Assembly: GCA_016787605.1 (NCBI GenBank)
Contig: JAEUUE010000060.1
Coordinates: 35,048-99,047 of the forward strand
DNA length: 64,000 bases
Reading direction: 5' to 3'
Source: Cyclobacteriaceae bacterium
Lineage (GTDB): Bacteria > Bacteroidota > Bacteroidia > Cytophagales > Cyclobacteriaceae
Positions 8,489-17,974 of the stretch are shown here, one piece after another. Under the pieces are notes generated by a model. The model saw nothing but the letters and a program-made list of their open reading frames with translations. It did not search any database and was not told the DNA's origin. Within the stretch, counting starts at the first letter, position 1. Every line of letters begins with the position of its first letter. The position numbers and the translations under genes are program-made.

Positions 8489-9901
8489 ATGATGAAAAGC
8501 TGGGCACTACTGCTTATTCTTGCTTTCTCGACGGGAATTTCCCGGGCTCAGGAAGTCACGCTGGAACGCGATTCCCTTGCTGAACAGGTGGAATCGGAAA
8601 TTCTGGCGGGCGATTCCCTTTCCGATCCCCTGTTGTTTGCGTTCCCCCAGCAGTACGAATATATCCCTGCAGAAGAGACTCCGGAACTGGTCGCCGACCG
8701 GTTATCATGCATTCAGCAGACCATCCCGTTGACGTACAACAGCAATGTGCACGGCTTTATCAATTTCTTCACCATCCGTAACCGGGACTATACCCGGCTC
8801 ATGCTTCGGCGCAAAGACCTGTACTTTCCGTTGTTCGAAAAGCACCTGGCCCAGCATAACCTGCCCGAGGAGCTCAAGTACCTTTCCATCATCGAATCCG
8901 GGCTCAACCCGCGGGCCATTTCACGGGCCAGTGCCGTAGGGTTATGGCAGTTCATGTCGTTTACCGGCCGGTATTTTGGCCTTCACAACGACGGGTACAT
9001 TGACGACCGGATGGATCCGGAGAAATCCACGGAGGCAGCCTGCCGTTATATGAAACAACTGTATTCCATTTTCGGTAATTGGGAACTCGCCCTGGCTGCC
9101 TACAACTCTGGCCCAGGCACCGTGAAGCGCGCCATCCGCCGTTCGGGCTACAAGAAAACCTTCTGGGAAATCTACCGGTATCTTCCGCGGGAAACCCGCT
9201 CGTATGTCCCGCAATATGTGGCCATCATTTACGCCATGAATTACGCCGAGGAACATAACCTGGCGGACCTGGCCCCGGAAGAAGTCATGCCTCATGACAC
9301 CGTGATGCTTCACCACTACGTGCACCTTGAAACCTTTGCCCAACTTACCGGCACTTGCCTCGATGACCTGCACACGCTAAACCCTTCCCTCCGGCGCAAC
9401 GCGGTACCGGAACGGGAAAAGCCTTTTGTATTGAAAGTCCCCGTAGCCGCCAAACTGTCCTTGCTCGATAACCGGGTGGCCATTCTCGACTCCTCCTCGC
9501 GGGTAGGCAAGAAAGAAATCGAGGCCCTCGTCAGGAATACGCCAGGCAATACCACCGGACGCGAACCCGTCGTTTACAAAGTAAGGTATGGCGATGCCTT
9601 GGGTCTGATTGCCCAACGCTACAAGGTTCGCATCGACGACCTTCGCAAATGGAATAATTTGCGCGGCAACATGATCCGCACGGGCCAGAAACTGACCATC
9701 TGGGTAGTTCCTTCCCAACGAACACAGGCTTCAATAGCTCCCGTCGAAATGCCGTCCGACAAAACCTATGTCGTTCAGGAAGGCGATACGCTATGGGACA
9801 TTTCCAGGAAGTTCAAGGGCCTGACTGTCGAGAAGCTCAAGGCCCTCAACAACCTGAAGGACAACCAGCTCTCACCTGGGATGAAACTCATCCTCGGCTA
9901 G
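8489..9901 (+). CDS. Membrane-bound lytic murein transglycosylase D-like protein with two LysM domains
   Basis: A 470-residue exported protein. The signal peptide ends near residue 20. A goose-type lysozyme/SLT domain lies at ~115-265 with catalytic Glu136 in S-I-I-E-S-G-L-N-P followed by A-V-G-L-W-Q-F-M. Two LysM domains, at about 361-407 and 427-470, bind glycan chains. Enzymes of this class cleave the MurNAc-GlcNAc bond to form 1,6-anhydro ends during wall remodelling. There is no lipobox Cys near the N-terminus, so membrane attachment is not shown. Start choice is between adjacent ATG codons at 8489 and 8492. It closes the envelope cluster and converges on the ABC permease gene. Confidence 0.9.
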   Translation: MMKSWALLLILAFSTGISRAQEVTLERDSLAEQVESEILAGDSLSDPLLFAFPQQYEYIPAEETPELVADRLSCIQQTIPLTYNSNVHGFINFFTIRNRDYTRLMLRRKDLYFPLFEKHLAQHNLPEELKYLSIIESGLNPRAISRASAVGLWQFMSFTGRYFGLHNDGYIDDRMDPEKSTEAACRYMKQLYSIFGNWELALAAYNSGPGTVKRAIRRSGYKKTFWEIYRYLPRETRSYVPQYVAIIYAMNYAEEHNLADLAPEEVMPHDTVMLHHYVHLETFAQLTGTCLDDLHTLNPSLRRNAVPEREKPFVLKVPVAAKLSLLDNRVAILDSSSRVGKKEIEALVRNTPGNTTGREPVVYKVRYGDALGLIAQRYKVRIDDLRKWNNLRGNMIRTGQKLTIWVVPSQRTQASIAPVEMPSDKTYVVQEGDTLWDISRKFKGLTVEKLKALNNLKDNQLSPGMKLILG

Positions 9902-9937
9902 TCGCGATTCCCGTCCGTTAAGCACTTCGTAATTATT

Positions 9938-9951
9938 GCCCCGTCAGGGGC
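9938..9951. other. Small GC hairpin between convergent genes
   Basis: GCCCC-GTCA-GGGGC forms a five-pair stem with a four-base loop in the 70-base gap between mltD and the permease gene. No T-tract follows on either strand, so intrinsic termination is possible but weak. Confidence 0.3.
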
Positions 9952-9971
9952 TACGCTGCTTATGGGCAACC

Positions 9972-12374
9972 CTATTCTGACCTTAACGAATCCACCGGGT
10001 TGACCAGGGCTGCGCGAACCGAGCGATACCCCACCGTAGCCCCGGCAACCAGCAACGTCAGGGTGAGCCCCCCAAGAAACAATTCAGGACCGAGTGTAAT
10101 CTTGTAGGCAAATTCACTCAGGTATTCATTCATCAAATACCAGGCGACAGGAGCAGCCGCGGCAAAGCCCACGACAATCAGGACCACAAACTCCCGGGAA
10201 AAGATCAGCAGGATATGGTTGACACTCGCCCCCAGCACCTTGCGGATGCCGATTTCCTTGGTTTTCTGATTGGCCATAAACGAGGCCAGCCCAAACAGAC
10301 CCAGGCATCCGATAAAAATGGCCAGGCTGGTGAACGCCGTCAGCAACGCCGACAATTTTGACTCGCTCTCATAGAACTCCTGGATGGATTGATCCATGAA
10401 TTCATACGAAAAGATGTATTCAGGGTATGTCGTCTCCCACATCTTCTGAATCGTGGCCAGGGTGGTTTGAAACTCGCCCGGCCGGATCTGAACAGACAAC
10501 GTCCGGTAGTTGCGAATACGGTTGAGCAGAATGGTGGCCTCAATGGGCGTGTGGAGTGAAACGGTATGGAAATCCCTGACTACACCAACCACCGGTAGTT
10601 TCTTTCCCCACATATCGATCCGCTTTCCGACCATTTCGGCCGGGTTAGCATGGCCGGTGACGCGCGCCAGCTTCTCGTTGACCAGGAAACCCTGGGCGGT
10701 ATCCAGGTCCTGCAGGTTAGTGCCGGCCACCAGCTGCAGGCCATATAAATCCAGGTAGTTGCCATCGATAGCTTTTACCTGGGTTTCGAAGAAATCGGGA
10801 TTGCCCTCTATCGAAAAACCGGTTCCGCTTACGCTGCCTGAAGAGGGCGGCGTGTTGCTAAGGCTGGCCAGCTCGACACCGGGCACGCGCATCAATTCAT
10901 CACGCAGGGTTTTCATCTTGCTTCCGCGCACCGTGTCGGACGGGGACTCGGAGACCGGGATGGGTACCGTCACGATCGCCTCCTTACGGAAACCCAGGTC
11001 TTTGCTCCGGAAGTAATTGTTCTGAGAAATGATGACCAGCGTGGCAATAACCAGGAATTGGGAAATGAAGAATTGCATCACCACCAGTCCACGGCGCAGG
11101 AAGAAACCGGAAGATCCCCGGTTGCCCATCTTGTTTTTCAGGGCAAGCACCGGGTTGAACGCGGAGACCACCAGGGAAGGATAAAGCCCTGACACGAGGG
11201 CCACCACCACTACGGTGGTGAACAGGAAGCCCCACAACAAGGTGTCGGATGGTGCGATCGCCAGGTGCAAATCGAGGAACGGGTTGAGAAAACGCAATGA
11301 AAACTGGGCCAGGGCTACGGCCAATACCGCTGCCGCCACCGTCACCAGTGTAGTCTCCCCAAGGAACTGCACCACCAACTGGCGTCGGGTACTGCCCAGC
11401 GATTTGCGGATCCCGACCTCCTTCGATCGCTTGACGGCTTCAGCCGTTGACAAATTGATGAAGTTGATGCAGGCCGTAAGGAGCAGGAACACCCCGATCA
11501 GGCTCAGGGCCAGAATCGCATTTTTGCTGACGGTGTTGTAATTGTAGTTGCCAAACCGATCGTCAAAGTGAATTTCCAGCAGGGGTTGAAGAATAAAGGT
11601 CTGCCCGTCCCGGTTATCCTTGCCGAGATATTTCTCCACGAAGGCAGGAATTCGGGCTTCTATCTCCGAAAGGCTGGCACCCTCGCGTAAAAGAAAGTAA
11701 CAGTGCTCGTCGCTCCAGATACTGTTCCAGCCATGGTCATCGAGTTCCTTCTTCACCGTTATGTAAGAGAGCATGACGGAGATCGGCACATCGGTATTCG
11801 CCGGGGGATCTTCCATGATGGCCGTTACCTTAAAGTCACGGTTGTCATACCGGAACACTTCTCCCAACGCATCCTCCCGCCCGAAGTATTTGATCGCCCA
11901 GCTGCGCGACAACACCGCCTCGTTGGGTTCGTCCAGCGCCTTATCGATGCTGCCATGAAGGACGGCCCGGTCGAAAATGGAGAAGAAATTCGGCTGCACG
12001 TAGGAGATCCCACGCTCCTCCTCGTACTTCTTAGGCTCGCCGACCGGTCCATGTACGGTGATCAGTCCTCCGGCACGATAGGAAGTAAAGGTCACTTCTT
12101 CCGCTTCCGGAAAATCAAGGCGGAAAGCTTCCGGAAGAACCGAGGGCACCCCGGATGTGTAGTCGTTCCCACTGTTGCCCTTCGACGTCGTGTTCACCCG
12201 GTAGATGCGGTCCTTCTTCGCATGAAAGGTGTCGAAGCTGGAATGGTACCTGACCAGCAGAAACAAAATGAGGCTGGCGGCAATGCCCAGGGTGAGCCCC
12301 AGCACGTTGAGTACCGTGCTGCTGGCCTGGCGACGCAGGTTTCTAAGTGCGGTTTTCAGGTAGTTTCGAAACAT
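9972..12374 (-). CDS. ABC transporter permease, MacB/FtsX-type, with two FtsX domains
   Basis: An 800-residue membrane protein typical of Bacteroidota ABC permeases. One helix at residues ~20-42 is followed by a large periplasmic MacB-type domain (~45-275). An FtsX domain with three helices lies at ~285-420 (containing S-K-E-V-G-I-R-K-S-L-G). A second unit follows: an anchoring helix at ~430-455, a periplasmic part and a C-terminal FtsX domain at ~675-795 (K-T-K-E-I-G-I-R-K-V-L-G). Such proteins work with a separate ATPase in lipoprotein, peptide or drug export, or in signalling. No ATPase gene is adjacent. I chose the ATG at 12374, giving M-F-R-N-Y-L-K, the usual family start, rather than the ATG at 12386. 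Confidence 0.9.
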   Translation of the reverse strand: MFRNYLKTALRNLRRQASSTVLNVLGLTLGIAASLILFLLVRYHSSFDTFHAKKDRIYRVNTTSKGNSGNDYTSGVPSVLPEAFRLDFPEAEEVTFTSYRAGGLITVHGPVGEPKKYEEERGISYVQPNFFSIFDRAVLHGSIDKALDEPNEAVLSRSWAIKYFGREDALGEVFRYDNRDFKVTAIMEDPPANTDVPISVMLSYITVKKELDDHGWNSIWSDEHCYFLLREGASLSEIEARIPAFVEKYLGKDNRDGQTFILQPLLEIHFDDRFGNYNYNTVSKNAILALSLIGVFLLLTACINFINLSTAEAVKRSKEVGIRKSLGSTRRQLVVQFLGETTLVTVAAAVLAVALAQFSLRFLNPFLDLHLAIAPSDTLLWGFLFTTVVVVALVSGLYPSLVVSAFNPVLALKNKMGNRGSSGFFLRRGLVVMQFFISQFLVIATLVIISQNNYFRSKDLGFRKEAIVTVPIPVSESPSDTVRGSKMKTLRDELMRVPGVELASLSNTPPSSGSVSGTGFSIEGNPDFFETQVKAIDGNYLDLYGLQLVAGTNLQDLDTAQGFLVNEKLARVTGHANPAEMVGKRIDMWGKKLPVVGVVRDFHTVSLHTPIEATILLNRIRNYRTLSVQIRPGEFQTTLATIQKMWETTYPEYIFSYEFMDQSIQEFYESESKLSALLTAFTSLAIFIGCLGLFGLASFMANQKTKEIGIRKVLGASVNHILLIFSREFVVLIVVGFAAAAPVAWYLMNEYLSEFAYKITLGPELFLGGLTLTLLVAGATVGYRSVRAALVNPVDSLRSE

Positions 12375-12562
12375 GGGATACGGCAATTTTTCCTAAGATG
12401 TTCAGACGGAAAATAAAGTTCTAGGTTGTCTCAATTATGGTGCCGGGGCCGATTTGGGCCATTTTTTAAGCCGCTGGATTTATCCATCGTTCAAAACCGT
12501 CCTCCTCTGTCCTATCCCGGACGGAACTGGTTGCGCCGAAGGTTGGTTTAGCTACTGATGAT

Positions 12563-12570
12563 TACCTTTG
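12563..12570 (+). promoter_or_regulatory. -7 box TACCTTTG for the small Cys-rich gene
   Basis: A perfect TAnnTTTG box four bases before the ATG at 12575. A TTG at 12543-12545 sits 17 bases upstream, slightly short of the usual 19-20. It supports the reality of the small gene and suggests a leaderless transcript. Confidence 0.5.
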
Positions 12571-12574
12571 CCTG

Positions 12575-12733
12575 ATGATTCAGCAGCTATTGGTCGGCCT
12601 TGTCTTCCTGGGTGCCCTTGGTTTCCTGGGGGTACTCGTGGTCCGGAGTTTTCGCGCCAAAGAAGGCTGTGCGACGGGCTGCGGCAAATGCGGCGTTCCG
12701 GCCAACTCAACGTCGGTCAGGCCCAAACCTTAG
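12575..12733 (+). CDS. Small Cys-rich single-pass membrane protein, FeoB-associated-like
   Basis: A 52-residue reading frame from ATG (12575) to TAG (12731-12733). One strongly hydrophobic helix covers residues ~5-23, followed by a basic stop-transfer (R-S-F-R-A-K) and the cluster G-C-A-T-G-C-G-K-C-G (Cys 32, 36 and 39), then a short polar tail. This matches the plan of small FeoB-associated Cys-rich membrane proteins: N-terminal helix, basic residues, then C-x3-C-x2-C. No feoB is in the window, so a role in ferrous iron handling is only inferred. The three cysteines on the cytoplasmic side could bind a metal. Its 3' end overlaps the convergent radical SAM gene by 17 bases. Confidence 0.7.
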   Translation: MIQQLLVGLVFLGALGFLGVLVVRSFRAKEGCATGCGKCGVPANSTSVRPKP

Positions 12734-13739
12734 TTCCTTCCGTACAATTGCGACACATCTCGATTTCGCTTCTTGACTTCAGCAGGGAGGCCCGGAAATC
12801 GTTGTAACGATCGCTGTACCAAATCTCCCGGAAGGACTGGGTGCCCAGGTCGCCCATCACATGATGCGCATCCTTGTCGAAGCAACACGGCACCACACGA
12901 CCGTCCCAGGTGATGACGCAACTGTGCCACATCTTCCAGCAGTGATTGAGAAGTTCGTTTTTGATGCGATAGGTGCCGTCCGTGTTTTTCCGATAGCGTG
13001 AATACTCCTCCTGGTCCGGAATCAGGGGTGAGCCCTTCTGATAATCATAAATCTGCGCCGTCTTGAGCCAGACCCCATCCACACCCATTTCCTTCGCCAG
13101 CGCATACACATCGGGTACCTGGTGCTCGTTGGGTTTAACCACGAGAAATTGAAACACGACGTGCGGTGTTGCTGAACGCATTTCCTTTCTCAGCCGGAGC
13201 AAAGTGCGCGTTCCCTCCAATACCTTATCGAGTTTCCCTCCCACCCGGTAAGACGCATAAGTCTCCTGGGTGGTGCCATCCAGGGAGATGATTAACCGGT
13301 CAAGGCCTGAGGAGATGGTCGCCCGTGCACGTTCCTCGTCGAGGTAATGAGCGTTGGTAGAGGTCGCCGTATAAATCCCCAGGCTTGAGGCAAATCGTAC
13401 CATATCCAGGAAACCGGGGTGAAGGTACGGCTCACCCTGAAAGTAAAAGGTCAGGTAGGAAAGGGTCGGCGATAACTCCCGGATCACCTTTTCAAAAAGC
13501 GCCTTGTCGAGCATGCCGGTTGGTCGTGTGAAAGACCGCAATCCGCTGGGGCATTCCGGGCACCGCAAATTGCACGACGTCGTGGGTTCGATGGAAACGC
13601 TCATAGGCAATCCGGCGATGCGGGGCTGTTCAAGAACCCGAGAACGAATGTAACTGGACACCACCTGCAGCCCATTCCAAACCCGTCGCGGGGTCAGCCC
13701 GGAGGCCAGTTGCAAGGTGTCGCGAAATCCGGAGGCCAT
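12717..13739 (-). CDS. Radical SAM protein with SPASM-like C-terminal domain
   Basis: A 340-residue enzyme. The radical SAM [4Fe-4S] motif C-x3-C-x2-C is at Cys56, Cys60 and Cys63, and the SAM-binding region follows (Y-L-T-F-Y-F-Q-G-E-P). A Cys-rich C-terminal region contains C-W-K-M-W-H-S-C, V-P-C-C-F-D and M-C-R-N-C, as in SPASM/twitch domains that carry auxiliary clusters. Relatives include peptide-maturing enzymes and enzymes for cofactors or lipids. No precursor peptide or partner gene is nearby, so the substrate is unknown. I chose the ATG at 13739 because a perfect -7 box lies three bases upstream; an earlier ATG at 13799 would put the promoter inside the gene. Confidence 0.85.
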   Translation of the reverse strand: MASGFRDTLQLASGLTPRRVWNGLQVVSSYIRSRVLEQPRIAGLPMSVSIEPTTSCNLRCPECPSGLRSFTRPTGMLDKALFEKVIRELSPTLSYLTFYFQGEPYLHPGFLDMVRFASSLGIYTATSTNAHYLDEERARATISSGLDRLIISLDGTTQETYASYRVGGKLDKVLEGTRTLLRLRKEMRSATPHVVFQFLVVKPNEHQVPDVYALAKEMGVDGVWLKTAQIYDYQKGSPLIPDQEEYSRYRKNTDGTYRIKNELLNHCWKMWHSCVITWDGRVVPCCFDKDAHHVMGDLGTQSFREIWYSDRYNDFRASLLKSRSEIEMCRNCTEGTKVWA

Positions 13740-13742
13740 AAC

Positions 13743-13750
13743 CAAAAGTA
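13743..13750 (-). promoter_or_regulatory. -7 box TACTTTTG for the radical SAM gene
   Basis: On the minus strand a perfect TAnnTTTG box ends three bases before the ATG at 13739. It fixes the gene start and points to a leaderless transcript. The 62-base divergent gap also carries TATCTTGG (13773-13780) facing the DUF4105 gene. Confidence 0.5.
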
Positions 13751-13801
13751 GGCAGGGCTCACGAATACTCTTTATCTTGGAAGAATATTTCAGGATCATT
13801 C

Positions 13802-14974
13802 ATGAAAAAAATCGGGCTGCTCTTGTCCTTGCTCCTGGTGGTCTCCACGCTCAGCGGCCAGACCATCACCCTTTCTCCGCAAGCGGAGATTTCGGTGATT
13901 ACCTGCGGGCCCGGTCAGGACGAACTGTACCTCGCTTTTGGACACAGCGCCATCCGGGTGGTTGACCCGGCTCACCGGATAGACTATGCCTACAATTACG
14001 GCGTATTCGACTTCGACCAGCCCAACTTCTACCTGAACTATACCAAGGGGCTGCTCCTCTTCAAACTGGGCGTTTATTCCTACCCCGATTTTGTCAACTC
14101 CTATGTGTATTACAACCGTTGGGTGACCGAACAAGTCCTGAACCTCTCGCCCGCCCAAAAGCAAGCCGTCTTCAATTTCCTGGAATGGAACGCGTTGCCT
14201 GAAAATGAAACCTATCGGTACGATTATTTCTACAACAACTGCGCGAGCAAGATCCGCGATGTGCTGGCACAAAACCTCGGGGACTCCCTTCGTTTCGACA
14301 CCACGTTCATCCAAACCTCCTATACCATCCGTCAACTCACGGACCTTTGCCTGGCCTATCAACCCTGGGGAGACCTGGGGATTGACATCTGCCTGGGGCT
14401 GCCCATGGACAAAAAGGCTTCACCCTACGAGTACATGTTTCTGCCTGATTATGTCATGCAGTTCATGGATCATGCCACGATCATTCGAAATAGCGTCGCC
14501 GAACCCCTGGTCAAGAAGAAGATACCGGTTTATATGAGCCTTCCGAAAGAAATACCCAAAGCCAGCGTACATCCGTTCACTGCCTTCGGTCTGTTTGGGG
14601 CCTTGGTTCTGGTACTGACCATAGTTGACATCCGGAGGAAGAAACTGACCCTTTGGTTTGACGTGATCCTCTTCCTGGTTACCGGGTTGGTTGGATTCCT
14701 GCTCTTATTGCTATGGCTTGCCACCGATCACCAGGCCGCGGCAAAGAATTTCAACATACTCTGGGCGATGCCCACGCACCTGCTCATTGTCGGCGCGTTC
14801 TTTAAACGCTTCCGCCCGGTGGTCAAGAAGTATTTCCTGGGTGTTGCCGTGCTCTCCGTTGCCCTGGCAGCCGGGTGGACATTACTTCCCCAGCAGATGA
14901 ATATATTTCTCTTACCGCTGGTGGGGGCCATCGCACTTCGGTCGTGGGCCGTCAGCAAATATTTGCCCGACTAG
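13802..14974 (+). CDS. DUF4105 domain membrane protein
   Basis: A 390-residue protein with a signal peptide (to about residue 20) and a DUF4105 domain over ~25-230. The family hallmarks are visible: F-G-H-S-A-I-R-V, D-Y-A-Y-N-Y-G-V-F-D-F, and Y-D-Y-F-Y-N-N-C-A-S-K-I-R-D. The conserved His and Cys suggest a papain/NlpC-like hydrolase fold, which is an inference and unproven. The C-terminal third carries four or five transmembrane helices (~260-385). The catalytic-like domain should face the periplasm. It starts 62 bases from the divergent radical SAM gene and has no obvious operon partner. Confidence 0.85.
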   Translation: MKKIGLLLSLLLVVSTLSGQTITLSPQAEISVITCGPGQDELYLAFGHSAIRVVDPAHRIDYAYNYGVFDFDQPNFYLNYTKGLLLFKLGVYSYPDFVNSYVYYNRWVTEQVLNLSPAQKQAVFNFLEWNALPENETYRYDYFYNNCASKIRDVLAQNLGDSLRFDTTFIQTSYTIRQLTDLCLAYQPWGDLGIDICLGLPMDKKASPYEYMFLPDYVMQFMDHATIIRNSVAEPLVKKKIPVYMSLPKEIPKASVHPFTAFGLFGALVLVLTIVDIRRKKLTLWFDVILFLVTGLVGFLLLLLWLATDHQAAAKNFNILWAMPTHLLIVGAFFKRFRPVVKKYFLGVAVLSVALAAGWTLLPQQMNIFLLPLVGAIALRSWAVSKYLPD

Positions 14975-14982
14975 CCCACCGC

Positions 14983-16383
14983 TCAAAGATGCAGCGGCCT
15001 GTTGGCCGTGGCTGCAAGGCAGGCTTCCTTTACCGCCTCCATATAAGTGGGGTGAGCATGAGACATGCGGGCCACATCTTCAGCCGCCGCGCGGAACTCC
15101 ATCGCGGTGACTCCGGCGGCAATCATATCGGCAGCGCGGGCGCCGATGATGTGGACTCCGAGAATCTCATCGGTGTTTTTGTCAGCCAGTATCTTGACCA
15201 ACCCATCCGTATCCATACTGGCTCGCGCCCGGCCCAGCGCCTTGTAGGGAAACTGTCCGGTCTTATAAGCACGGCCTTCTGATTTCAGTTGTTCTTCCGT
15301 GTAGCCTACGCTGGCCACCTCCGGCCACGTATACACGACGCCTGGAATCAACAAGTAATTGATGTGCGGCTTCTGACCCGCCAGCTGTTCAGCCACCATC
15401 ACCCCTTCTTCCTCCGCCTTGTGGGCCAGCATGGCGCCCCGTACGACATCGCCGATGGCATAGATGTTCGGGACGACAGTCTGCAAATGATCGTTGACAG
15501 GAATTCTCCCCTTCTCCAGGACAATGCCTGCATTTTCGAGGCCCAGCCCATCGGTATAGGGTCTCCGGCCCACGCTCACCAGGCAATAATCGCCTGTCAG
15601 CGTAATCGTCGCCCCACCACTTTTCGGCTCGGCCTGGAGGACGACCTCCTTGCCTTTATTCTCCACGGAGGTGACCCGGTGGCCCAGGTAGAACTCCATG
15701 CCCAGTTTCTTAGTCACTTTCTGCAATTCCTTTCCCAGTGTTCCGTCCATGGTTGGAATAAGGCTGTCGAGGAACTCCACCACGGAGACCTTGGAGCCGA
15801 GGCGGGCGTACACGGAGCCCAACTCCATACCGATCACTCCACCGCCGACGACAATCAGGTGTTTGGGAATTTCTTTCAACTCCAAAGCCTCCGTACTGGA
15901 GATGATCCGCTTCTTGTCAAAAGGGGCGAAAGGTAGCGCCGTTGGCTTGGAGCCCGTGGCGATGATGATCTTCTCGGCGGTAAGATTCACCGTCTTGCCG
16001 TCCTTGGCCGTAACCTGGACCGTGTTCTTGTCGACAAATGAGCCCACACCCTTATGCACATCAATCTTATTCTTCTTCATCAGGAAGGCGATACCCTCCA
16101 CGTTGGCCTTTACCACCTCAGCCTTGCGCTTGATCATCTGCCCCAGGTTTGCCTTCGGCTCAGAGATTTCAATCCCGTGGGTCTTGAAGTGCTCCTTGGC
16201 ATTGATAAAATGCTCCGACGAATCCAGCATGGCCTTCGAGGGAATGCACCCCACGTTGAGGCAGGTGCCGCCGAGCGTGTCATACTTCTCGATGATCGCT
16301 GTCTTCATGCCCAGCTGGGCGCAGCGGATGGCGGCAACATAGCCACCGGGACCTGAACCGATTACGACGACGTTGTATTGCAT
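14983..16383 (-). CDS. lpdA: Dihydrolipoyl dehydrogenase (E3)
   Basis: A 466-residue flavoprotein. The N-terminal FAD Rossmann motif is G-S-G-P-G-G, and the redox pair Cys41 and Cys46 lies in G-G-T-C-L-N-V-G-C. The NAD motif G-G-G-V-I-G-M-E-L-G falls in mid-protein, and the C-terminal H-A-H-P-T-Y-M-E carries the His-Glu pair. It reoxidises dihydrolipoyl groups of the E2 subunit with NAD+. It is the third gene of the 2-oxoglutarate dehydrogenase operon, ten bases after odhB. I chose the ATG at 16383, which starts right at the FAD fold; the ATG at 16404 would overlap odhB. It may also serve the pyruvate and glycine complexes. Confidence 0.95.
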   Translation of the reverse strand: MQYNVVVIGSGPGGYVAAIRCAQLGMKTAIIEKYDTLGGTCLNVGCIPSKAMLDSSEHFINAKEHFKTHGIEISEPKANLGQMIKRKAEVVKANVEGIAFLMKKNKIDVHKGVGSFVDKNTVQVTAKDGKTVNLTAEKIIIATGSKPTALPFAPFDKKRIISSTEALELKEIPKHLIVVGGGVIGMELGSVYARLGSKVSVVEFLDSLIPTMDGTLGKELQKVTKKLGMEFYLGHRVTSVENKGKEVVLQAEPKSGGATITLTGDYCLVSVGRRPYTDGLGLENAGIVLEKGRIPVNDHLQTVVPNIYAIGDVVRGAMLAHKAEEEGVMVAEQLAGQKPHINYLLIPGVVYTWPEVASVGYTEEQLKSEGRAYKTGQFPYKALGRARASMDTDGLVKILADKNTDEILGVHIIGARAADMIAAGVTAMEFRAAAEDVARMSHAHPTYMEAVKEACLAATANRPLHL

Positions 16384-16393
16384 AGCGTGTTGA

Positions 16394-17935
16394 TTAAACT
16401 CCAAGGATCAGGCGACCCGGATCTTCCAGCATTTCTTTGACACGGACCAGGAAACTTACCGATTCGCGGCCATCCACGATGCGGTGATCGTACGACAAGG
16501 CCAGGTACATCACCGGGCGAATGACGATTTCACCGTTCCTGACCACCGGCCGCTCCACGATGTTGTGCATGCCCAGGATCGCCGACTGCGGAGGGTTGAT
16601 GATCGGCGTCGACAACATGGATCCGAACACTCCCCCGTTGGTGATGGAGAAGGTGCCCCCGGTCATTTCTTCGATCGACAGCTTGCCATCCCTTCCCCGG
16701 GTGGCCAGGCGTACGACCTCGCTCTCGATCTGGGCAAAGGTGAGCGCGTCGGCGTTGCGAATGACCGGCACCACCAATCCGCGCGGCGTGGATACCGCGA
16801 TGGAAATGTCGCAGTAGTCGTGGTAAACGATTTCGTCTTTGTCAACGGAAGCATTGACCGCGGGGAATTCCTTGAGGGCGGCACATACCGCTTTGGCAAA
16901 GAACGACATGAACCCAAGACCCACGCCGTACTTTTCCTTAAACGAGTCCTTGTATTTCGAGCGCAGGTCCATGACTGGCTTCATGTCCACTTCATTGAAC
17001 GTGGTGAGCATGGCCGTTTCGTTCTTGACCGCCACCAGTCTCCGCGCGATGGTCTTCCGCAACGAAGTCATTTTCTCGCGGCGCTCTGAACGCGTACCTG
17101 GAACTGCAGGAACGGCTGGAGCAGCCGGAGCCGCTGGGGCCGGAGTCTTGGCAGCGGCCGGTGCCGTGGCTTTGGCGGCATCTTCTTTGGTGATGCGCCC
17201 ACCTACGCCCGTCCCGGCAACTTGTCCCGGTGCGATTCCTTTCTCATCCAGAATTTTTGCGGCCGCCGGAGAAGGGGTACCTGCGGCATAACCGGCGCCC
17301 GTGGCTGCGGGTGCGGCCGCAGGTGCGGGAGTGGCTGGAGCCGCCGCGGCAGGGCCGCCTTCCATCACCTCTATCCGGCAAATGAGTCCGCCGATCGGAA
17401 GCGTCGTCTTCTCCTTCGCAACAATCCGCAAGATGCCATTGGCCTCTGCGGGCAGTTCAAAGGTCGCCTTGTCCGACTCTACTTCGGCGATCACTTCATC
17501 CAGCCTGACAAAGTCGCCATCCTTCTTCAACCAGGTGGAGATCGTCACTTCCGTGATGGACTCTCCTACCGTGGGCACCTTCATTTCCTTGACGGCACCT
17601 GTAGCCTTGGGCGCAGCGGCCGCCGGAGCCGGGCTTTCCGCCGGAGCGGCTGCTTTGGCCGGGGCTGACGCCTTGGGCTCCGGCTTGGCGGCCGGTGCAC
17701 CAGTGCCTTCAATTTTACAGATGACCGCCCCGATGGGTACGGTGTCTCCCTTTTGCTTCACAATTTTCAGCACGCCTGCCTGTGGCGCGGCAAGCTCAAA
17801 AGTTGCCTTGTCCGACTCCAGTTCGGCGATCACTTCATCCATATTCACCGTGTCGCCGTCTTTCTTGAGCCAGTTGGCAATCGTGACTTCGGAGATGGAC
17901 TCTCCTACCGTAGGTACTTTAACTTCAAATGCCAT
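16394..17935 (-). CDS. odhB: Dihydrolipoyllysine succinyltransferase (2-oxoglutarate dehydrogenase E2) with two lipoyl domains
   Basis: A 513-residue E2 protein. Two nearly repeated lipoyl domains (residues 1-78 and 117-192) carry the lipoylated lysines Lys43 and Lys156 in E-S-D-K-A. They are joined by flexible Ala/Pro linkers. A peripheral-subunit-binding domain (~221-255) and a catalytic acyltransferase domain (~285-513) follow, with the active-site H-R-I-V-D-G (His484, Asp488). It transfers the succinyl group to CoA and forms the core of the complex. Most 2-oxoglutarate E2 proteins have one lipoyl domain; two is a variant and would be common for pyruvate E2. The neighbouring odhA settles the identity. 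The Ala/Pro linker makes long spurious open frames on the other strand. Confidence 0.93.
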   Translation of the reverse strand: MAFEVKVPTVGESISEVTIANWLKKDGDTVNMDEVIAELESDKATFELAAPQAGVLKIVKQKGDTVPIGAVICKIEGTGAPAAKPEPKASAPAKAAAPAESPAPAAAAPKATGAVKEMKVPTVGESITEVTISTWLKKDGDFVRLDEVIAEVESDKATFELPAEANGILRIVAKEKTTLPIGGLICRIEVMEGGPAAAAPATPAPAAAPAATGAGYAAGTPSPAAAKILDEKGIAPGQVAGTGVGGRITKEDAAKATAPAAAKTPAPAAPAAPAVPAVPGTRSERREKMTSLRKTIARRLVAVKNETAMLTTFNEVDMKPVMDLRSKYKDSFKEKYGVGLGFMSFFAKAVCAALKEFPAVNASVDKDEIVYHDYCDISIAVSTPRGLVVPVIRNADALTFAQIESEVVRLATRGRDGKLSIEEMTGGTFSITNGGVFGSMLSTPIINPPQSAILGMHNIVERPVVRNGEIVIRPVMYLALSYDHRIVDGRESVSFLVRVKEMLEDPGRLILGV

Positions 17936-17974
17936 GAGGATGATGCGTTAAGGTTGGTGAAAGGTTGCTTGCGG

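Noticed and set aside
11703-12416. 237-codon open frame opposite the ABC permease
   Set aside because: Antisense to a clear permease domain, with His/Arg-rich composition and no motif.
17301-17951. 216-codon Ala/Ser-rich open frame opposite odhB
   Set aside because: It mirrors the Ala/Pro linkers and lipoyl domains of odhB on the other strand.
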